From contig BSBM01000609.1 of NCBI GenBank assembly GCA_027924585.1, positions 186,001 to 250,000 on the forward strand: a stretch of 64,000 bases of DNA, written 5' to 3'. Under the pieces are notes generated by a model, which was not told the origin of the DNA, made no database searches, and saw only the letters and a list, made by a program, of their open reading frames with translations. Below, piece after piece: positions 57,179 through 64,000 of the stretch (position 1 is the stretch's first letter; each line of letters opens with the position of its first letter). A program made the position numbers and the translations under genes. The stretch comes from Larix kaempferi (lineage: Eukaryota; Streptophyta; Pinopsida; Pinales; Pinaceae).

Positions 57179-57190
57179 GCTCTGATACCA
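57179..57190 (-). promoter_or_regulatory. Primer-binding site of element B
   Basis: On the minus strand TGGTATCAGAGC directly abuts the 5' LTR. Confidence 0.92.
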
Positions 57191-57823
57191 TGTTAGATTT
57201 TTATCATAAATTCAATAGATCTAGGATCTTAACTGAAAGAACAACATGTACAACATATCAATCATAAGAGACAAGAGACAAGAGACAAAACATTTCACTG
57301 GGGAAAACCAAGAAGGTGAAAAACCCCGCGACTTCCTCGGAGATAGAATACGAATCAATACAAGGATCACCATGATCAAACCCAAGAGATAGATGTCTTC
57401 AGCAGCATGCTCCTCCTCCACTTGTGCACACCCTTCTCTTCTCTCACTAATGCGAAGTGAGTGAATGAGACAATGTGTAAAATGAGAGAGTCACACTCTC
57501 TATTTATACACTAACTTGACTTGACCTTTACTCAACTAGGTCGGTCCCAACTTAACCACTTAACATAATGCTGACTGGGCCGACCCCTCTAGGGTGGTCT
57601 AATAACCCTTTGACCCACATGAATCATACAGGGCCGACCCCATCAAGGTGGTCTAATAACCCATCAAGTATAAATTATGACACTTACAATATAACTTGTG
57701 ACACTTGCAAGTAGACATGACGACACTTCCAATTGGAGGAATAATACATCTCCATTGGGGATACAATAAAGTATAAATACAATATACAAGTGAATATCTT
57801 CCGAAGTTGCAAATACATCAACA
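57191..57823 (-). repeat. 5' LTR of element B
   Basis: TGTTAGATTTTTATC...CATCAACA; it pairs with 46139-46764 and is followed by the target duplication TTCAA. Confidence 0.92.
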
Positions 57824-57828
57824 TTCAA

Positions 57829-58860
57829 AATATGGTTAGCACAATAAATAACTTCAGTCAAAATATTTTATGTAATCCTTTTGAATATAGCATACATCTA
57901 GTCATTTCAACTTAAAGGTCCTATTTTCCCTTTTGGAAACCCCATTCTATTGAGGTTTATAGGGAGTTGTCCTAAGATGTTGATTGTCATGCTTGGATGC
58001 ATATGTTGCAAATTCATTCATAGTGTACCACCCCACATTATTGGTTCTTAGTGTCTTAGTACTTTTTTCAAGATTATTTTTCAACTAAGGCTTTAAATTC
58101 TTGAATACAACATAATATTCACTTTTATGTTTCAAGAAATAAACCCAAGTCTTTCTACTATAATCATCAATAAAGGTAATGAAATAGACAACGCCTAATA
58201 CTGAAGGAGTCTCAAGAGGACCACATATGTCACCATGAACCCTTTGCAACTGTTCTTGAGAACACTAAGCATTATCCTTGTCAAATGTTTCCCTAGGATG
58301 TTTACCAAGAACACAACCTTCACAAACACATTTAGTGGAAGAAATTGTAGGTAATCCAAGTTTAAATAAAAATTGCATTCTACCATAGTTCAAGTGAACT
58401 AATATTTCATGTCACAACTTACTTTGTTCATGAACATGCTCAACATAGGAATATAATGATTGTTTTCTAGGTGCATTAAAACCAATGAACTTAAACAAAC
58501 TCACTTCATGATCAACCAGGCCCGATGGAATAGCATTGAAGTTATTCTTTATATCTTTCAGAACATATCTATATGGTGATGCTTCAAATTTTTAACCTTT
58601 TTGAAAAGCACGATAAATAGAAATAAAATTGATTGGCATGCCTTCAACATGAAAAACATCTTTTAGTGTACCATTAGGAACTTGAATATTACAAGTACCA
58701 ATGACTGAAAGTTGCTTACCATCACTAATTAAAACTTTATGAGTTGTGTGCTTCTTAGGGTCATGAGAGTTGAACAATGAAGCAACGCCTTTCATATGAT
58801 TTGAGGCCCTTGAGTTTATAATCCATTCCATAGAAGAAGAGGAATTACCTGGCTGGATAG
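57829..58860 (-). pseudogene. Copia element A: protease and integrase, broken
   Basis: The minus-strand frame 58831-58592 gives protease-like WIINSRASNHMKG, in which the catalytic Asp of the expected D-S-G triad is replaced by Asn and the Gly by Arg. Integrase follows from about 58400: CEGCVLGKHPRE finger near 58305, HGDICGPLETPS near 58220, FIDDYSRKTWVYFLKHKSE near 58150, a decayed second acidic region near 58050, and PQ*NGVSKRENRT near 57960 with a stop in it. It breaks off at 57829 and continues at 46138 across the inserted element B. Confidence 0.85.
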
Positions 58861-59696
58861 AACAAGTACAAAGAGCTACCTAGTGTTTCGTGGAGGATTT
58901 CTTCTTAGCTTTCGCAAGTTCTTCTTCCTCTTAAAGCAATTCTTCTTAGGGTGGTTGTTTTTTATCCAAAATGCTTGCAAGGATTCCATACTTTCTTCTT
59001 TGAAATATATGTAGAACCATCATTAGAAGTTTGATGGGATGGGCCAACAACATGCAGTTTGGTGTTCTTATGAAAACCTTTATCTTGATTCTTCTTACTA
59101 TGTGCCAAAAGGGATTTCCCAATAACCATTTGACCTAATGATATCAACCTATATTTTTCACAAATCAAACCTTTGCAAAATGATTCAAAAGTAGGTTTCA
59201 TGGAACCCTTATACATTTCAATAGATTTATTCCTAGTTTGGATGAATAAATCATAGGTTGAAGGTAATTTATGCTCTACAAGAATAATAAGGGTAGTAAC
59301 AGTTTTCTTATAGTATTTACCATAAGTATTAAGCTTCTCATTATAAGTTTTTAATACAGCTTGAGAAATGACTCAATTCTCTAAAAATATTTAGGAGCAA
59401 TTTCATGAACTTTCTTTTTGAGATAATAGGTTGAAACATCATGAGACTTATCATACAAAGAAGATAAATTTTTCCATACTACAACCAAGTTATCTTTGGC
59501 TTGAATATGTACTTGTAGACTATTTGAGACCATTTGACCAATTAGATCTCTTTTTGTTCATAATACTCGGCCCATACAACTATGTCTTTGGCATCGATTG
59601 GTTTCTTGTTCTCACCATTGTCTAAATCATATTTATCTTCCAAACAACATAGTTAGTGCTAGTTAAATCAGGAATTGAAACAACCCTTGAGGTCAT
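58861..59696 (-). pseudogene. Copia element A: gag, broken
   Basis: The ATG at 59696 opens a Copia-type Gag (MTSRVVSIPDLTSTNYVVWK). Later text includes AVLKTYNEKLNTYGK and the open frame 59216-58962 (SFCKGLICEKYRLISLGQM). Many stops occur, and the zinc knuckle near 58960 is damaged. No LTR or primer-binding site for element A was found to the right, so its 5' end is undefined. Confidence 0.75.
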
Positions 59697-60163
59697 GATG
59701 ATTAAATCTAAGAAGCTAAGAAACTAATGCAAAAACGATAAGAAGATGATGGTAGGCACTTGAAAAGAATTTAATTAAACTCTCACCAATGAAGAACTTT
59801 TGGTGCACCTACCTACTAGTCAAGCAAGCCTCTTAACTTTTAAACAACAAAAGAAACAACTTACAACAAAATTTTACTTCAAAAAATGGTACATGACACT
59901 TCCTCCAGGGTAACCCACATATATACGTGACTTCCTTAAGGGAAAAACATGTATCTCAATTATTTATTTGACTACAAATTACATATCACTCAGGAAATTC
60001 CCTCGACTAAGTGGACAGAAACCTACATATCTCCACAACTCTCTAGATGGAAATCTACTTATTTCCACTGATTTTGGAGAGAAAGGAAGAAGTCCCCATC
60101 ATAACAAAGTACCATCTACCTATTTCCACTAATTTTGGAGCCCCATTGTAAAAAAGTAAGATA
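59697..60163. other. No gene recognised (possible element A leader)
   Basis: AT-rich sequence upstream of the element A gag start. No TGGTATCAGAGC-type site is visible. A local duplication (CTATTTCCACT(G/A)ATTTTGGAG at 60067 and 60122) is present. Confidence 0.4.
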
Positions 60164-60666
60164 GTGGTTATAGTGGAAAACCATGTCACTTTTATACCAT
60201 TACGAATATTAGTAGCAACAAAAGTCATTGCTTATGAAATCAAGACATGGTTAACATTTGAAGTATTGAAATTACCCAAGGAAGCATACAAGGTACTATT
60301 TGGTAGACCATGTATCTATGCCGTGAGAGGTACAATATGTTCTGATAAGAAAGGTCATAATACTAGTGGACATAACAAATTAAGGAAGTGGTAGAAGAAG
60401 AGACCGATTCCACAAATAGAGAAGAATCGTCAACACCACCCACTGATAGGGAAAATATCTATAGGTTTACAAAAGATGTCGAAGCAAACCCCGATGAACA
60501 TTGTGTACTCCAAATGGAATTTTCTTCCGAGGAGGAGTTTGATAATGTCTTAAGGGAATGGGATAAAAAAAACCATGAGGTATACTTGATATACATCAAA
60601 AACCTATTTAAAGTGGTAGATATGAAGATTTACAAAGATGAGGATAATCTGACAACCTATACATGA
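60164..60666 (+). pseudogene. Possible retroelement protease-region scrap
   Basis: The frame 60164-60394 contains EAYKVLFGRPCIYAVRGTI, which recalls the LLGRPW...H motif at the end of Gypsy protease domains. The next frame (60388-60666) is acidic. Stops and frame changes follow to about 61000, and no LTR, reverse transcriptase or integrase is seen. The evidence is one weak motif. Confidence 0.3.
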
Positions 60667-61640
60667 AGAAATTCAAAAAGCATGTTCCCTTTTCATTCAA
60701 TGAAGAGAAGGTATAAAATTTCTCGCTGGGAACAATACCTTTCAGATGGTAGATTAAACACTTTTTTGTCCAAATATTACATGGGGAAAAAATAAAACAC
60801 TCTTTTTATGTAGATTCCAAAAAACAAAGGGAGAAAGGTATTGTGGATATTATAGGATTGTTCAATTAGAATGTCTACCTAGGTTGATGCATATTAAATC
60901 GAGACAAGTACAAACTATGGAGATGTTGGTAAAGTTTCCATACACATCTTACTAGGATTCATTGATGGATTGACATAAACTGATATTTCCAGTAAGAAAG
61001 GATGAAGGAAACAATGGAATGGAAGCAATTATGGAAGAGATTCCAAGATTATATTGACAAAGGCTTTACTAATGACAATAAGACACTACAAACAATCTCA
61101 GTGTCGGTGCATCAATTCACAAGAGACCATAATTCCTAAAACAACAAGAAAATGGTATTCACAATGTTAGGGTGTAGGATGATTCACAAAGCAAGGCAGA
61201 TTCTCAAGTTTAGATACCCTAGTGTAGGAGAAGTGAATGTTAACTAAGAAGGAGATAAGGGGAAGATAATAAGATGAGGATTGTTTCCCACAATTCATGG
61301 AAGCCCTTGAGCTTCTGTCCACATCCATTTTACATTGAATTCACAATCCCTTCAGTCACCTAGGTTGAATGTTCCCATTCACAAGTAATAGATAGGGTTT
61401 TATTGTGGATCACATGAGTTAAATTCTCCACATCTGTGGTGTTGATGAAAGTGAAGGGGATATTTAAAAGATCTACCAGTTGGTTTCATGAGGAAGCTTC
61501 GAAAATAACTAGGGGAAGAAAGGAAAGGCCCTTAAATAATTTCATCCAAATTAATATGATAAAATATAGTGATGCAAAAGATGTTCCTCTTGGCCTTGAT
61601 AAAATCACAATTTACCCTTGCTTCTAGTAGCACCCAAATT
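60667..61640. other. No gene recognised
   Basis: Only short frames (for example 61436-61627) without known motifs. Confidence 0.45.
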
Positions 61641-64000
61641 TATCATAGTGATACTGTGATAGTTTAGAAAACACCCTCATGTAATATTTAACCTCTTGAA
61701 CATACTTTTGGGTACTTTCTCACATGTTGAGTCTCTAGAAGAGTCTTTCTATTCTTGAAGGAGGAGTTCTAACTTACTTGGAGGCCCTTATCATTGTGGA
61801 TGAGTCCATGATTATAATGGCTCAATTATATGTTTTTGAACTCAGGTTTACTTGTTGATACATAACTAGAGCCTTTGTCTTATTGCTTGTTATTGTATTC
61901 AAACATAGTTATCATCTTATAACAAAATGATGGTTTTTACTCCATTTCAAAAAGTGGTGCTATCACTAGAATCATTTTCTTTTTCAGGTTTAAATTATAA
62001 CATTTTGCAACAATGATTTGTAATGTTGTTAACAAAAATAAAAAAATCAACCCTAGAATAAAATGCGGTGCAGTTTTTTCCAACGTTAAAATTACAACTT
62101 GTTTGAAAGCCTGGAGTTAACAATTAGTATAGTTGCAACCATAATCTTATAATCAATCTCTAAATCATCAAAAAGTGGTTCTATTAGTATTGTATTTTTT
62201 TTGAAACCATGACCTTAACTATTAGTATTGAATTGCAACTAAAATATTAAAATGAACCTTGAATTGAAAAATATTGCCACCATTAGCACCTTTTTTTCTA
62301 CATTAACATTTTACAACGTATTTGAAGTCATACCTTTAAGAGTTGATTAACATTTTACAACTTGTTTGAAGTGATATCTTTAAGAGCTGAAATTACTGTA
62401 ATAAAAACCTTAAAATCAACTTATAAATGAAAAAGAGATACTATTAATAAAATAATTTTTTTATAAGTTTAAAATCAAGTAACGGTTTTAAAACTATGAC
62501 ATAAAACTAGTACTATTGAAATAAATAAATAGATAATAAATAAAATAAACAAAATTAGTAAAAAATATACATAAGAAAATAAATCTTAAAACTAAGAAGA
62601 AATACATTTAAATTTAAATGAATAATAATAATAATAAATCTCACCTTACTTCTTATATATATAAATATATATATATATATGAAGGAAGCAAATAATAACT
62701 AACAAATAATAATCCGCAGAAGAAAAAGAAGAAGAAAAAAAGTGTGAATGGGATAGTAAATTCCAAGATCATCCCTTCCCTTTTTTATACCCTATGTCAC
62801 CCTCCCTTTAACCCTCATCATTCCACCTTTTCTCCTTGCTCCTCCATTCTTTCCCCTCCCTTACCCTGGGCCTTCTCATTCATGTAGGTGATGCATAGGT
62901 TATTTTGTTTATTATATATATATATAAATTTTGTTTTTTAAATTTATTTATATGATGATGATAGTTATTAATTTTCACTGATATTAATTTTCGTTGATAG
63001 AACTTTAAAAAAAAACTAGTTATTTGGTTTTCTTTAGAATTTTATTTTGATATTCAAAAACTTAAAAAAAAAAACAATTTTAAATCATCATAATTATAAT
63101 GAATTAAAAAATATAAAAAAATAATAATGAAACATTTCTGAATCACAATATATAAAATTTTAATTCATTATTATTATTATTTTAAATTTGTTCTCAAATT
63201 GTTTCTTTCTTTCTAAATGGCAACAGGGTGATAAAGTTTTTTTAATTAATTTTAAATTTTGTTTTTATACTATTACAAAATTAATATTTTTTCATTTTAT
63301 TTATTCCATTTTTTATAATTTCATTTGTAATAGTGTCGACTTTTGATATCATAACTTCAAAATTGTTATATTTTTAAATTTCAAAAAATGTGTTATTGGT
63401 AGCACATTGGTTTATTCTAGAGTTAATTTTAAATTTTTTGTTTCATTGATAATGATATTGATTATTAAGGCTATAGTTGAACAAACAAATTGTTGGTTAA
63501 ATCTTAAAACAAAATGATTGTATTGTTAATACCACTTTTTAATTCAACGGTTGATTTTAATTTTTTTAGTTGCAACAATATTAATAGTTAAAGACATGGT
63601 TTCAAACAAATTGTAATTTTAATCCCAAAAAAAAAGAGTGCTATTTGTAACACCATTTTTTATTATTTGATAAGTTGTTTTTAAAATTTTAAAACCAAAA
63701 TTACAAAAGGTTATAATTTTAACCCTAAAATAATGATACTATTGGAATGTAGTTACCAACTTATCATACTCTACAATTTTTTTGTGTTACATTTTAATTG
63801 ATTTTATCCTTGATAAAAAAGTCATACTCCTAGAATCACCTTTGTTTTTCCCTTGAAGTTAAAACTACTACTCGTTGAACCATGGTCATGATAATCAATA
63901 CATCTTTAATTAAAACTTTTAAATCAACTCTTAAAATTGAAAATGTGGTACAAGTTTTAAAATTGAACTTTTATTAATAACATTTTTAAAGCATAAAATT
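61641..64000. other. AT-rich DNA without genes; simple repeats
   Basis: AT-rich sequence with no frame of note. Microsatellites are an AAT run at about 62622-62638, and TA runs at about 62655-62682 and 62915-62928. The phrase (A/G)TTA(A/G)A(A/G)CCATG-TATTATTAGTA occurs in loosely repeated form on both strands (for example 62200-62230, 63590-63700), suggesting an old degenerate repeat. Confidence 0.6.

Larger units (their letters stand above)
46139..57823 (-). mobile_element. Copia element B, inserted in element A and split by element C
   Basis: LTRs of about 626 bp (46139-46764) and 633 bp (57191-57823) have exact target duplications TTCAA at 46134-46138 and 57824-57828. The primer-binding site lies at 57179-57190. 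Within the element only reverse transcriptase and RNase H are recognisable (47813-49235). The rest, excluding element C (50347-55552), is about 2.7 kb without gag, protease or integrase that I can recognise. By eye the LTRs differ by about 6%. Confidence 0.92.

Overview
This is nuclear DNA from a large, repeat-rich plant genome. The evidence is the plant-type LTR retrotransposons primed by initiator-methionine tRNA, deep nesting of elements, AT-rich spacers, many stop-ridden copies and almost no intact long reading frame. A gymnosperm such as a conifer is my best guess, but that is inference; no marker in the window fixes the species. I see no intact host gene.

Layout. 1-4350: promoter-like DNA and a broken gene of about 1,100 codons (called ORF2 here) with a long coiled coil. 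4546-7880: arrays of a short palindrome in minus orientation. 7880-12270: dispersed repeats, an F-box/kelch-like remnant and the first plus-oriented palindrome array. 12575-21572: a short Copia-type element on the minus strand that carries only a gag-like gene, with a chromodomain Ty3/Gypsy element (14900-21019) inserted in its 5' LTR. Both have exact 5-bp target-site duplications. 21573-24350: dispersed repeats and more F-box-like remnants. 24355-31750: four palindrome cassettes, a second palindrome family and an unidentified minus-strand repeat. 32086-36061: a broken ORF1 followed by a second ORF2 copy that lacks the coiled coil. 36895-45205: four more palindrome arrays, minisatellites, a 310-bp tandem repeat and a broken gene built of internal duplications. 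45215-59696: three Copia elements on the minus strand, one inside another (A contains B, B contains C). 59700-64000: a possible retroelement scrap, then AT-rich DNA without genes.

Two themes stand out. First, a dispersed cassette carries 10-bp inverted arms around a 4-bp GGCC/GGTC centre, repeated every 60-100 bp, at about nine loci and in both orientations, often followed by a second palindrome family or in-frame minisatellites. I do not recognise it. Second, ORF1 and ORF2 form an unfamiliar gene pair. The two ORF2 copies share a G-box, a TATA box and start position, and differ by the clean absence of the coiled-coil section. The premature stops in the retroelements and ORF2 are mostly what C-to-T decay of methylated cytosine would give.
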